Positions 9,306 through 16,489 of a stretch of DNA of 29,809 nt are shown here, piece by piece; position 1 is the first letter of the stretch; every line of letters starts with the position of its first letter. The notes below the pieces were generated by a model. It was not told the DNA's origin. It ran no database searches and was given only the letters and a program-made list of their open reading frames with translations. Made by a program: the position numbers and the translations under genes. This stretch comes from an uncultured Collinsella sp. (GTDB taxonomy: Bacteria; Actinomycetota; Coriobacteriia; Coriobacteriales; Coriobacteriaceae). The stretch lies in assembly GCA_902494295.1 (NCBI GenBank), contig CABUSL010000009.1:1-29809 (forward strand), read 5' to 3'.

Positions 9306-11528
9306 CTACACGATTTGGTTCACGTGCGTCTCGTCGTCGAACTTGGTGGCGCCAGGCTCAACGTCCTGGGGAGCGGCGGCGTCGACCAGAGCCTGCTTGA
9401 GCTCGGTGTACTGGCGCTCGACTTCGCCCTCGGCCCAAACCTGGTCGGCAATGGCGTCGACCTGGCAGGCGGAGAACTTGTCCTCGGGCGTGTGCGAGAC
9501 CGGGTCGACCTTATGGATGGTCAGCTCGTTGCACTTGCCGATCCACCACTGGTAGGTCATGTAGACCGTGCCCTTGTTGATACGGTCGCTCACGCCGGCG
9601 CGGCTGTATACCTGGCCGCGGCGGCTGTGGATCGAGACGATGTCGCCGTTCTTGATGCCGCGCGCCTGGGCGTCCGCGGGATTCATGCGGACAAAACCGG
9701 GCTCATCGGCAAGCAGCGCCAGCGTCTTGCAGTTGCCGGTCATCGAGCGGCAGCTGTAGTGGCCGACCTCGCGGACGGTGCACAGAATGAGCGGGTACTC
9801 ATCGTCGGGAAGCTCGGAGGGCGCCTCCCAGTCGTGCGCCATCAGGTTGGCGCGGCCGTCCTTGGTGGTGAACTTGCCACCAGCGAACATGTCGGGCGTA
9901 CCGTGGTCGTTCACATCGGTGCTCTTGACGGGCCACTGGGCGTAGCCGCCCTCGGGAGCCATCTTCTCGTAGGTTGCGCCCACAAAGTTGGGGCACAGGC
10001 TAATGCACTCGTTCCAGATCTGCTCGGTGTTGTCGTAGTGCATGGGGTAACCCATACGCGTGGACAGGTCCGCGAAGATCTCCCAGTCGTGACGGCACTC
10101 GCCCTTGGGCGGAACGGCCGCGTCAAAGTGCTGGAAGCTACGGTCGGATGCGGTAAAGACACCCTCGTGCTCGCCCCAAGAGGTGGCAGGCAGGATGACG
10201 TCGGCGAGCATGGTCGTCTGCGTCATAAAGATGTCCTGGCAAATGAACAGATCCAGCTCGGAGAGCGTCTTGCGCATACCGGCCGAATCGGGCTCGGTCT
10301 GCACCGGGTCCTCGCCGTAGTTGTAGAAGCAGTGCACCTTGCCCTCGTCGACCAGGTGACCCAGGTCGGTGAGCTTGTAGCCCTCCTCGAGCGGGAGCTT
10401 TTCCTCGGGCACGCCCCAAGCCTTGGCAAACTTGGCACGCACTGCCGGGTCGGTGACCTTCTGGTAGCCAGGGTACAGGTTAGGCAGCATGCCCATATCG
10501 CAGGAGCCCTGGACGTTGTTCTGACCGCGCACGGGCGCGAGGCCGGAATTGGGTTTGCCGATCTGGCCGGCAACGCAGGCGATGGAGGCGATGGTGTGCA
10601 CCGTCTTCAGGTTCTGCTTCTGCTGGCATACGCCCATACCCCAGCCAATGATGGCAGAGGGCTTCGCCGTGGCGTACATCTCGGCAGCTTGGTGGATCAA
10701 CGCGGGCTCGACACCCGTGATGTCCTGTACGGATTCGGGAGTGTAGTTCTTGATGGTCTCCCACCACTCGTCAAAGCCGTTCGTATGCTCGGCGACGAAT
10801 TCCTTGTCGTAGAGGCCATCGTTGACCAAGCAGTTGGCAAAGGCGTTGAGGAACGCGACATTGCAACCGTTCTTGATCGGAAGGTAGAGATCGGCGATAC
10901 GCGCGGTTTCGATATGGCGCGGGTCGGCGACGATGATCTTGCAACCCTTTTCTTTGGCTCGCACGATACGCCTTGCGACGATGGGGTGCGAATCGGCAGG
11001 GTTATAGCCGAAGAGGAAAATGCAGCCCGCATCCTCCATACCGGGGATGGAGCATGACATGCAACCTGAACCAACCGTGTCCATCAGACCGAGGACAGTA
11101 GGGCCGTGTCAAGTACGGGCGCAGTTGTCCACGCTGTGGGTGCCGATGCACGCACGCGTAAACTTCTGCATGACGTAGTTCGCCTCATTGCCGCCGCCTC
11201 GCGAAGAGCCGGTGGTCATGACAGCGTTAGGACCATATTCGTCAATTATGGCCTGCATCTTAGATGCGGTGAAATCCAGTGCCTCGTCCCAGCTTACGCG
11301 CTCAAGATCCGCGCCCTTGGTGCGACGGATCATCGGGTGCAGTACGCGAGGAGTCAAGATCTTGGTGTCGTTGATGAAGTCGTAGCCGCTCATGCCCTTA
11401 AGGCACAGCTCGCTCTGGTTGGTGATGCCGTTGAGCGGTTCGGTACCCACGACCTGGCCGTTTTGGACCAGGAGGTTAAACTGGCAACCGGCGCCGCAAT
11501 ACGGGCAAATCACTTTATGCTTCTCCAT
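9306..11528 (-). CDS. fdhF: Formate dehydrogenase H, molybdenum selenoprotein (Sec at codon 140, in-frame UGA)
   Basis: This oxidises formate to CO2 at a bis-MGD molybdenum/selenocysteine centre and feeds electrons to HydN/HyfA. The reading frame is interrupted by TGA at 11109-11111. The flanking residues are DNCART-[UGA]-HGPTVLGL, matching the Sec140-His141-Gly active site of E. coli FDH-H, and here too the UGA is codon 140. Read through, the protein has 740 residues (E. coli 715). The N-terminal 4Fe-4S motif CPYCGAGC and the MGD-binding sequence GQNNVQGSCDMG are intact. The C-terminal molybdopterin dinucleotide-binding domain is complete. The ATG at 11526-11528 has AGGAGGG upstream. It is not a pseudogene: sequence quality is intact on both sides of the UGA and a SECIS-like element follows. 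Confidence 0.96.
11078..11111 (-). promoter_or_regulatory. Candidate SECIS element of fdhF (UGA plus downstream hairpin)
   Basis: The Sec codon UGA is at 11109-11111. Downstream, TGTCC (11093-11097) can pair with GGACA (11078-11082), leaving a loop that contains GGTCTG at 11085-11090. In E. coli fdhF the SelB-binding loop is also GGUCUG, and it begins at the same 19th base after the UGA. The stem is short by eye, so the fold should be tested, but the loop motif and spacing are strong evidence. Confidence 0.8.
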
Positions 11529-11551
11529 GACACCCTCCTTCCTTTCTCTGC

Positions 11552-11567
11552 TACCGAATACTCGGTA
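11552..11567. promoter_or_regulatory. Small perfect inverted repeat upstream of fdhF
   Basis: TACCGA and TCGGTA form a 6-bp perfect inverted repeat with a 4-base centre, in the 76-base gap between the HydN-like gene and fdhF. The related half-site ACTCGGTA recurs near 12226-12233, upstream of the HydN-like gene. It may be a regulator site or a small RNA hairpin before the fdhF Shine-Dalgarno. No function can be shown. Confidence 0.35.
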
Positions 11568-11604
11568 CTTATATTGACAATCATTGGGCCTGTCGCCCCG
11601 ACGC

Positions 11605-12123
11605 TTACGCCTCGTTTTCGATGGTGGCGCGGGCACGCTCGGCAGTCAGTTCTGCCAGGCGCTCCTCGTCTACCAGGGTGAGACCCTTGGTCGGGCACGC
11701 CTCGGCACACGCCGGACCGCCGGGACGGTCCACGCACAGGTCGCACTTGAGCACGAAGCTCTTGGTCTGCGAACCCACGCGAACGTCGCCCATCAAGACG
11801 GGGACCTGCGTGGTCGCCACGCTCACGGCGCCAAAGGGGCAGGCCATGACGCAGCTCTTGCAGCCGATGCAGTTGTCCTCGTTGACGCCGATGCGATGGT
11901 TCTTTGGATCAAAGAACAAAGCACCCGTGGGGCAGGCCTTGGCGCACGGAGCGTCCTCGCAGTGGTGACATGCCACCGGCGCGGAAATCTCGTAGGTGCG
12001 CGTTACGCGCAAGCGAGGTGCGGCGATGTTGCCGGGAATATCGTGTGCCTCGATGCACGCCGCCATACAGGTTTGGCACCCAATGCAGCGCGAGGAATCG
12101 GCTACGACTCGTTTATTGCCCAT
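11605..12123 (-). CDS. hydN: HydN-like 4Fe-4S electron-transfer protein, first gene of the formate hydrogenlyase operon
   Basis: A 172-residue cytoplasmic ferredoxin-like protein with four cysteine groups: CIGCQTCMAACIEAH near residue 13, CHHCEDAPCAKACP near 52, CIGCKSCVMACP near 84, and CDLCVDRPGGPACAEACP near 123. E. coli HydN is 175 residues and shares the C-terminal pattern (LVDEERLAELTAERAR here). HycB is about 30 residues longer, so HydN fits better. It likely accepts electrons from FdhF. The ATG at 12121-12123 is preceded by AGGAGGG with a spacing of about 11 bases. The open frame extends to 12297 but without similarity, so the shorter start is used. Its stop lies 76 bases before fdhF. 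Confidence 0.88.
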   Translation of the reverse strand: MGNKRVVADSSRCIGCQTCMAACIEAHDIPGNIAAPRLRVTRTYEISAPVACHHCEDAPCAKACPTGALFFDPKNHRIGVNEDNCIGCKSCVMACPFGAVSVATTQVPVLMGDVRVGSQTKSFVLKCDLCVDRPGGPACAEACPTKGLTLVDEERLAELTAERARATIENEA

Positions 12124-12295
12124 GTTGTTCACTCCCTCCTGAATCCCATGCCGGAGAGACTCTGTCAACGTTGCCCCGGACCGCCCGTGGCCCGGCATCG
12201 GTGTATCGAATGCATGCGGCGAAACAAGCACTCGGTAGAATTTCTCCAACGGTATACAGATTGAATATACGCAGTTGCAGAGGGCAAACTTGAGC
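12124..12295. promoter_or_regulatory. Upstream region of the formate hydrogenlyase operon, promoter not identified
   Basis: This is the leader or promoter region for the minus-strand FHL operon. I see no convincing -10/-35 pair and no -24/-12 sigma-54 pattern. Features present are an imperfect GC-rich inverted repeat (CCGGACC/GGCCCGG, about 12177-12197) close to the start codon, and a short inverted repeat, GTATA/TATAC, around 12251-12269. Either could be a regulator site. Confidence 0.35.
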
Positions 12296-12331
12296 AAAAC
12301 CCCTGCAATACGGGTGTATTGCAGGGGTTTT
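12296..12331. terminator. Strong bidirectional terminator-like hairpin between divergent operons
   Basis: AAAACCCCTGCAATAC (12296-12311) and GTATTGCAGGGGTTTT (12316-12331) form a perfect 16-bp stem with a 4-base loop. U runs are built into both ends, so it would terminate on either strand. It lies between two divergent gene starts (12123 minus, 12552 plus), so no gene ends here. It may insulate the two operons or act as an attenuator if an operon promoter lies beyond it. Confidence 0.85.
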
Positions 12332-12383
12332 GGCAGGTTGGAATTATTCTCTAGAAGCTATAAAGGTGAGTGTATTACATGCG

Positions 12384-12424
12384 TACATCCAAGAAAGATT
12401 TCGCGCTCGCTTCTGAAGGATGTA
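12384..12424. repeat. Inverted repeat in the divergent intergenic region
   Basis: TACATCC (12384-12390) and GGATGTA (12418-12424) form a perfect 7-bp inverted repeat around a 27-base centre. It lies between the bidirectional hairpin and the toxin-antitoxin promoter area. Whether it is an operator or chance is open. Confidence 0.35.
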
Positions 12425-12442
12425 GTACGTTTGTATTCGCGT

Positions 12443-12481
12443 TAATGGTTATTTACTTGAGTAAAATAAAGTAATGGTTAT
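12443..12481 (+). promoter_or_regulatory. Operator-like array: direct repeats around a palindrome upstream of the toxin-antitoxin genes
   Basis: TAATGGTTAT occurs at 12443-12452 and again at 12472-12481, 29 bases apart. Between them lies the palindrome TTTACT-TG-AGTAAA (12452-12465). Type II antitoxins commonly repress their own promoter through such repeats, so this is a candidate autoregulatory site for the gene pair starting at 12552. A TTGACC at about 12511-12516 could be part of the promoter, but the -10 element is unclear. Confidence 0.45.
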
Positions 12482-12551
12482 AAGATTCTAAGATGTCGGC
12501 GGTTGCCGCATTTGACCGACTATATTGCACACTAGCTAAGGGAGGGCAGTG

Positions 12552-12875
12552 ATGTCATCGACACAAAAACGAGCCATCCTGCAGGTGCGCATTCGCGAGG
12601 AAGGCAAGCAGCATGCCGAGCATCTCTACGACGCCATGGGCACATCGCTCGCCGAGGCCGTTCGTCTATTTGTCGCGCAAAGCATTTTGATGCGTAAGCT
12701 CCCCTTTCAACCAGTTGCCGTGCGCTCAAAGGACGGCACCGCCGCCCATGGATCGCTCAAAGCATATGGTGACCCCAATCGCCGCGCCGAGGAGCGCAAT
12801 GCCTGGATTGAGTACCTTGCTACAGAAAGCGACGATTCGATTTTGGGTCCCGAGGAAGTAGATATCCATGAGTAG
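12552..12875 (+). CDS. RelB/DinJ-like ribbon-helix-helix antitoxin
   Basis: A 107-residue protein with an N-terminal ribbon-helix-helix pattern: LQVRIREEGKQHAEHLYDAM, then GTSLAEAVRLFVAQSI. This is the RelB/DinJ arrangement, in which the N-terminal part binds DNA as a dimer and the C-terminal part wraps the toxin. The ATG at 12552-12554 is used because GGAGG precedes it at good spacing; an adjacent GTG one codon earlier is too close. Its end overlaps the next gene by 8 bases, as is usual for antitoxin-toxin pairs. It would neutralise the PIN-domain protein and repress the operon. Confidence 0.82.
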   Translation: MSSTQKRAILQVRIREEGKQHAEHLYDAMGTSLAEAVRLFVAQSILMRKLPFQPVAVRSKDGTAAHGSLKAYGDPNRRAEERNAWIEYLATESDDSILGPEEVDIHE

Positions 12876-13344
12876 CACCATCATCGACGAGACCGTCATC
12901 CTACGCTACCTGCTTGACGACGACGAAGTTCTGTCACCGCGCGCCGCCAAGGTCATCGCCACGCGCACCGCTCGCGTCTACCCCGAAATCATTACGCGCG
13001 TCGTGGTCACGCTGCGCGACGTCTATAAGGTTCCCCGCGTTGAAATTGCCACGGCCTTGAAAAGGCTGCTCGATGACGTCATGGTCGACGAGCCTACCGT
13101 TGTCGCCCTTGCCGTCAAACTCTTTGGCAGGACCCATATGGACTTTACCGACTGCCTCCTCGCAGCCCGAACCGCCATCTACAACGATGATGTCGTGAGC
13201 TTTGGCAAACCCATCATTCAAGGCATGATCGATTACCGCCGCAAGCGCCAAACCGCTGCCGACGCTCGCGACCGCGCCGCCGAATCCCGCAGCCAGAGCA
13301 CCGACGCCACCATCGACAAGCTCCGCCACCGCCCCCGCAGCTAA
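12868..13344 (+). CDS. PIN-domain toxin (VapC-like ribonuclease)
   Basis: A 158-residue PIN-domain protein, probably a Mg2+-dependent ribonuclease toxin. Acidic residues sit at the expected places: Asp7 in IIDETVILRYLL, a Glu in YPEIITRVV near residue 40, and Asp residues in DFTDCLLAARTAIYNDD in the last third. The tail beyond residue 135 is charged and probably disordered. It overlaps the antitoxin gene by 8 bases. The partner is RelB/DinJ-like, not VapB-like, so this is a mixed-family pair. Activity is inferred from family, not shown. Confidence 0.8.
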   Translation: MSSTIIDETVILRYLLDDDEVLSPRAAKVIATRTARVYPEIITRVVVTLRDVYKVPRVEIATALKRLLDDVMVDEPTVVALAVKLFGRTHMDFTDCLLAARTAIYNDDVVSFGKPIIQGMIDYRRKRQTAADARDRAAESRSQSTDATIDKLRHRPRS

Positions 13345-13358
13345 ACCCATCCCCTCCT

Positions 13359-13427
13359 AAGTTGCGGTGAAATACAGACTGTTTCATGCCTTTAAAGGCC
13401 TCAACAGTCCGTATTTCACCGCAACTT
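13359..13427. repeat. Long palindromic repeat, copy 1
   Basis: Arms of 25 bases (13359-13383 and 13403-13427) pair with one G-T wobble. The 19-base centre holds a second small palindrome, GCCTTTAAAGGC. The arm core, TTGCGGTGAAATACxGACT, is shared with the repeat at 14641-14709. It lies between the convergent ends of the PIN gene and the AbiEi/DUF559-like gene, so it could also terminate both transcripts, although no U-run is present. Confidence 0.85.
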
Positions 13428-13454
13428 ATTGAAGGTTGGCTGCGAACAATTTCG

Positions 13455-14456
13455 CTATCGGGAGTCGGCGTAGGGTTTTGTTGTCGGAATGCCGTAACCG
13501 CGCATCATGGCACCGAACGATTCTACGTCGTAGGTGTCCGAGAGTTTGAAATGAATGACGTTGTGGCCCATGGCGCGAAGGTTCGCGTCGCGCATGAGGG
13601 CCGCTCGATACGTTTTTGCCGCTGCCCGCTCTGGATCATTTTGAGCCTCGTCTTCAAACTTGCCTAGCCCATGCAGCTCTGCCAGTGTCCATGAGCCGTC
13701 TGGCATCTGCCAGCCATAATCTGCTAGATAATAGCCAGCGTTTCCCGGTCGCGTTATCTCAACTTGAAGCTCGGGCGCGGCAACCCCAGCGAGAATCATC
13801 GCTGCTCTCGCCTCGGACTCGCCGCCATTGTCTGACCTGCAGTCCATATGCTCAAAAATGTCAAAAGCACGCGCGATGCCATGCAGCCCTCGGCAATTTG
13901 CCTGCGCATATGCTCGCAGCTCTTCGCGTTCGACATCGTACTCACGGGCCAAGCCATCGACATAGCCCAGCGCATAGCGAAAGGCGCTCGTTCGGGCGAT
14001 ATCAACAACCGTTCGATACGGATCCGTCAGCGTAAACAGACCGAGCCGCCATACTTCGCCCGCCCGCCAGCGCTTGTATTCAACGAACTCATACGTATCA
14101 CGCCTTGTAGACCGCGGCAGCAGCACTTGCACTTTATCCAGTAGCGTATACGCAGAGCCGATGCCGTAGAGCAGCGCTGCCGTCGATCCGCAAAACACAG
14201 CATCCGATTCAACGACCGCAATAGCGGATGCCAGCTGAAAGATGCGATCTTCAACCCCAAGATTATTCCAATAGACCGGATCCGCATACACATGGTTGTA
14301 AAGACGAAGCATGAGCTCTTCCTGCATAAGCTCGCGCGCACGGCGTTCATCCCAAGGATCAATTGTTATAAGCAGCTGTCCATCTTGATGAATTCCAAGG
14401 GCCGAGAATAGCATCCTTGCATATGACTGCGGAATATGTTTGCCTTTATCGAGCAT
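13455..14456 (-). CDS. AbiEi/DUF559-like protein with a C-terminal endonuclease-like fold (uncharacterised)
   Basis: A protein of about 333 residues. The N-terminal two thirds resemble AbiEi-type antitoxin-like proteins of actinobacteria (FCGSTAALLYGI, and RTVVDIART after a domain typical of such proteins). The C-terminal part resembles DUF559/Vsr-like endonuclease folds: GGESEARAAMILAG, then PELQVEI, then ADYGWQMPDGSWTLAELHGLGKF. No AbiEii-type toxin partner is adjacent. The start is uncertain: ATG at 14456 has GGGG upstream, while ATG at 14468 and GTG at 14477 are alternatives without a good Shine-Dalgarno. The gene is bracketed by two copies of one palindromic repeat (13359-13427 and 14641-14709), which suggests a cassette. 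A role in defence or DNA repair is only a guess. Confidence 0.7.
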   Translation of the reverse strand: MLDKGKHIPQSYARMLFSALGIHQDGQLLITIDPWDERRARELMQEELMLRLYNHVYADPVYWNNLGVEDRIFQLASAIAVVESDAVFCGSTAALLYGIGSAYTLLDKVQVLLPRSTRRDTYEFVEYKRWRAGEVWRLGLFTLTDPYRTVVDIARTSAFRYALGYVDGLAREYDVEREELRAYAQANCRGLHGIARAFDIFEHMDCRSDNGGESEARAAMILAGVAAPELQVEITRPGNAGYYLADYGWQMPDGSWTLAELHGLGKFEDEAQNDPERAAAKTYRAALMRDANLRAMGHNVIHFKLSDTYDVESFGAMMRGYGIPTTKPYADSR

Positions 14457-14640
14457 GGCCAACCCCATAACCGTCACGGCGGAGAGAATACCATTACGCT
14501 ATCGCATGCTTCCGTCCGTAGGCCTTGCCAAAAGCTGACCAAAAGCTTGACGTCGCAGGTCAGAGGTTCAAAAAATATTTACACTCTCGGTAGACGGTCG
14601 CTACGACCCTCCCAACGGCATCGGAATCCAACCTTACAAA

Positions 14641-14709
14641 TAGTTGCGGTGAAATACGGACTAAATGAGCCAAATAAGCCAAAAAACAGTCCGTATTTCA
14701 CCGCAACTT
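14641..14709. repeat. Long palindromic repeat, copy 2
   Basis: Perfect 21-bp arms (14642-14662 and 14688-14708) around a 25-base AT-rich centre. The arms match those of copy 1 at 13359-13427 almost base for base, while the centres differ. It lies in the 349-base gap between the AbiEi/DUF559-like gene and the tRNA genes, a gap with no gene I can support. Confidence 0.85.
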
Positions 14710-14757
14710 AAGAGGGGATGTGGGGCGGCATCGATTCCCGTCACCCCGTGCACTTAC

Positions 14758-14793
14758 GAAAATGGCTCTGGTCCCAAAAGGAACCAGAGCCAT
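14758..14793 (-). terminator. Rho-independent terminator of the tRNA transcript
   Basis: ATGGCTCTGGTCC (from 14762) pairs with GGAACCAGAGCCAT (to 14793), and on the minus strand the stem is followed by a run of U (TTTT, 14758-14761). It starts 13 bases after the CCA end of tRNA-Gly. Confidence 0.88.
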
Positions 14794-14805
14794 TCGTCTA
14801 TCTTA

Positions 14806-14879
14806 TGGAGCGGGCGACGGGAATCGAACCCGCGTCATCAGCTTGGAAGGCTGGGGTTCTGCCATTGAACTACGCCCGC
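14806..14879 (-). tRNA. tRNA-Gly (anticodon TCC)
   Basis: The minus strand folds as a tRNA: acceptor GCGGGCG/CGCCCGC, D-arm GTTCAATGGCAGAAC, anticodon loop CTTCCAA, T-arm CGGGTTCGATTCCCG, discriminator T and an encoded CCA (14806-14808). The anticodon stem has one C-A mismatch at its base. It lies 6 bases after tRNA-Pro in the same transcript. Confidence 0.96.
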
Positions 14880-14885
14880 AAGATA

Positions 14886-14962
14886 TGGTCGGGACGACAG
14901 GATTTGAACCTGCGACATCCTGCTCCCAAAGCAGGCGCGCTACCAAACTGCGCCACGTCCCG
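14886..14962 (-). tRNA. tRNA-Pro (anticodon TGG)
   Basis: The minus strand folds as a tRNA: acceptor CGGGACG/CGTCCCG, D-arm GCGCAGTTTGGTAGCGC, anticodon loop TTTGGGA with stem CCTGC/GCAGG, T-arm CAGGTTCAAATCCTG, discriminator A and an encoded CCA (14886-14888). Its promoter is at 15014-15042. Confidence 0.96.
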
Positions 14963-15013
14963 AAGGTGTTGAGCAGCTAAGGTCTAAACCTTGCGTGTCC
15001 CAAAGCGAAGGAA

Positions 15014-15042
15014 ATTATAGGGGAGACTCCCCGCCTGTGCAA
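15014..15042 (-). promoter_or_regulatory. Sigma-70-type promoter of the tRNA-Pro/tRNA-Gly transcript
   Basis: On the minus strand, TTGCAC (15037-15042) and TATAAT (15014-15019) are separated by exactly 17 bases. The tRNA-Pro 5' end lies about 50 bases downstream. This is the clearest promoter in the window. Confidence 0.85.
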
Positions 15043-15053
15043 GCATTGATGCC

Positions 15054-16412
15054 TTAGCTCCTCGAATGTGCAACAAAACGACTATGGAGCAGACCGATCA
15101 CAAACGCCACCACAGCGACCGGCGCCCACGCGGCTCCAATGTCCGCCAGCGGCAGCGCATCGAACGGCAGCCACGCGCCCGCAAAGAACGCGTCGCGAAC
15201 CGAGGTGATCACGCTCTGCACCGCGACAACGCCGCCGACCCAAACCCACACTTGCGGATGTGCGTCGCAAAAACCGTGCACCAGGCCCATAAGCACCAGC
15301 ACAATGGCGACGGGATACAAGGCGTTGAGCATGGGCACCGAGAACATAAGGATCACGTCGAGGCCCACGTTGGAGAGCACGCACGAAAACGCTGCGAAAA
15401 CAAAGGCGAGAACCGCGAAGGGACGGCGCATGGCCTCCTCAGAGGCCTCCGCTCCACCTTTAACCACATACGTCTCGCAGAAGTAACGCGAGCAGCAGCT
15501 GATGAGGCCGATGCACACGTTCATGCAGGCAAGGAAAAAGATCGCAAAGACCACGACCGTGCCGACAAGGCCAAAGTGCATAGACGCCGAACGGGCGAGG
15601 ATGGCAGCACCGTTAGTGGCATCGGGCATCACGGTGCTGAGCTGCGTGCCGGCAAGCGCCAGGCCGCAGTAGATGACGGCCATGAGCACGCCGGCGATCA
15701 CACCGGAACGCGAAATCTCGAAGGCTACGCGATTGTCATCGGTAACACCCAGCTCGTGGATGGTCTCGGCGATGATAATGCCAAAGGCGAGCGACGCGAG
15801 CAGGTCCATGGTCTGATAGCCGGTCAAAAAGCCCTGCACGGCGGCACCGGCATTGTAGGGAGCCTGCGGCGCGGCAGCGGGACCCAGCGGCGAGATCACA
15901 GCGGCACCCACAACCAGCACGATGAGCGCAATGAGCGCGGGGCCCGTAATGCGACCGAGCACGCGCGTGATGACGCCCGGACGCAGTGTGAGCGCAAACG
16001 CGACGACAAAGAAGCCAACGGCAAACACCAAGCGAGCCGTGCCGAGCGAAACGTCCTCGGGCAGCAGCGGCACCAGCATTTCGAACGCCGTAGAGCTTGT
16101 GCGAGGAATGGCCAGGCACGGGCCGATGGCCAGGTAGACCGCCGCAACAAAGAACTCACCAAACTTGGGGTGCACGCGGCCGGCAAGCTCGCGCGCCGTT
16201 CCGGCAAGCGCGACGGCGATAAATCCCATGACGGGCAGGCCGATGGCGGCAATCAGAAAGCCGAGCATGGCGACCGGCGTGGCAGAACCTGCCTGCAGCG
16301 CCAGCAGCGGCGGAATAATGAGGTTGCCGGCGCCAAAGAGCATCGAGAACAGGGCGATGCCGACGGTGACGACATGGTCGGAGCGCAGACCGCGCGGGGC
16401 GGATGAAGCCAT
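15054..16412 (-). CDS. brnQ: Branched-chain amino acid carrier (BrnQ/LIV-II family)
   Basis: A 452-residue membrane protein with about 12 hydrophobic helices, of the BrnQ family that takes up leucine, isoleucine and valine with a cation. The N-terminal signature is present: IALFSMLFGAGNLIIPP near residue 20, followed by GLPVMGFIAVAL. The later GYQTMDLLASLAFGIIIAET is also typical. The ATG at 16410-16412 follows AAAGGTG; the open frame continues to 16649 but that part is shadow sequence beyond a terminator. A terminator at 16433-16466 cuts it off from the selenium operon, so it is probably a separate transcription unit. Nothing ties it to selenium or formate. Confidence 0.93.
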   Translation of the reverse strand: MASSAPRGLRSDHVVTVGIALFSMLFGAGNLIIPPLLALQAGSATPVAMLGFLIAAIGLPVMGFIAVALAGTARELAGRVHPKFGEFFVAAVYLAIGPCLAIPRTSSTAFEMLVPLLPEDVSLGTARLVFAVGFFVVAFALTLRPGVITRVLGRITGPALIALIVLVVGAAVISPLGPAAAPQAPYNAGAAVQGFLTGYQTMDLLASLAFGIIIAETIHELGVTDDNRVAFEISRSGVIAGVLMAVIYCGLALAGTQLSTVMPDATNGAAILARSASMHFGLVGTVVVFAIFFLACMNVCIGLISCCSRYFCETYVVKGGAEASEEAMRRPFAVLAFVFAAFSCVLSNVGLDVILMFSVPMLNALYPVAIVLVLMGLVHGFCDAHPQVWVWVGGVVAVQSVITSVRDAFFAGAWLPFDALPLADIGAAWAPVAVVAFVIGLLHSRFVAHSRS

Positions 16413-16432
16413 GAGAGCACCTTTCGAATCGA

Positions 16433-16466
16433 AACAAAAACGGGACGGGCAAAAACACCCGTCCCG
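16433..16466 (-). terminator. Rho-independent terminator of the selenium operon
   Basis: CGGGACGGG (16441-16449) and CCCGTCCCG (16458-16466) form a perfect 9-bp stem; on the minus strand it is followed by TTTTTGTTT. It starts 23 bases after the cysteine desulfurase stop and lies before brnQ. Confidence 0.93.
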
Positions 16467-16489
16467 CAAGTATAAACGGTCTAGCAGCT

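Noticed and set aside
11085..11111. fdhF as a pseudogene or two genes split by a stop
   Set aside because: The stop is a UGA exactly at the Sec position of FDH-H, with matching flanking residues and a SECIS-like loop.
12145..12168. TTGACA on the minus strand near 12165 as the -35 of the FHL operon
   Set aside because: No -10 element follows at 16-18 bases, and the transcript would begin at or after the hydN Shine-Dalgarno.
13359..14709. CRISPR array
   Set aside because: Only two palindromes about 1.3 kb apart with a gene between them; no regularly spaced repeats or spacers, and none seen elsewhere in the window.
14718..14980. Short plus-strand ORFs over 14718-14980
   Set aside because: They are translations of the antisense strand of two tRNA genes.
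15017..15033. GGGGAGACTCCCC hairpin as a brnQ terminator
   Set aside because: It is the spacer between the -35 and -10 of the tRNA promoter and has too small a loop for the full stem.
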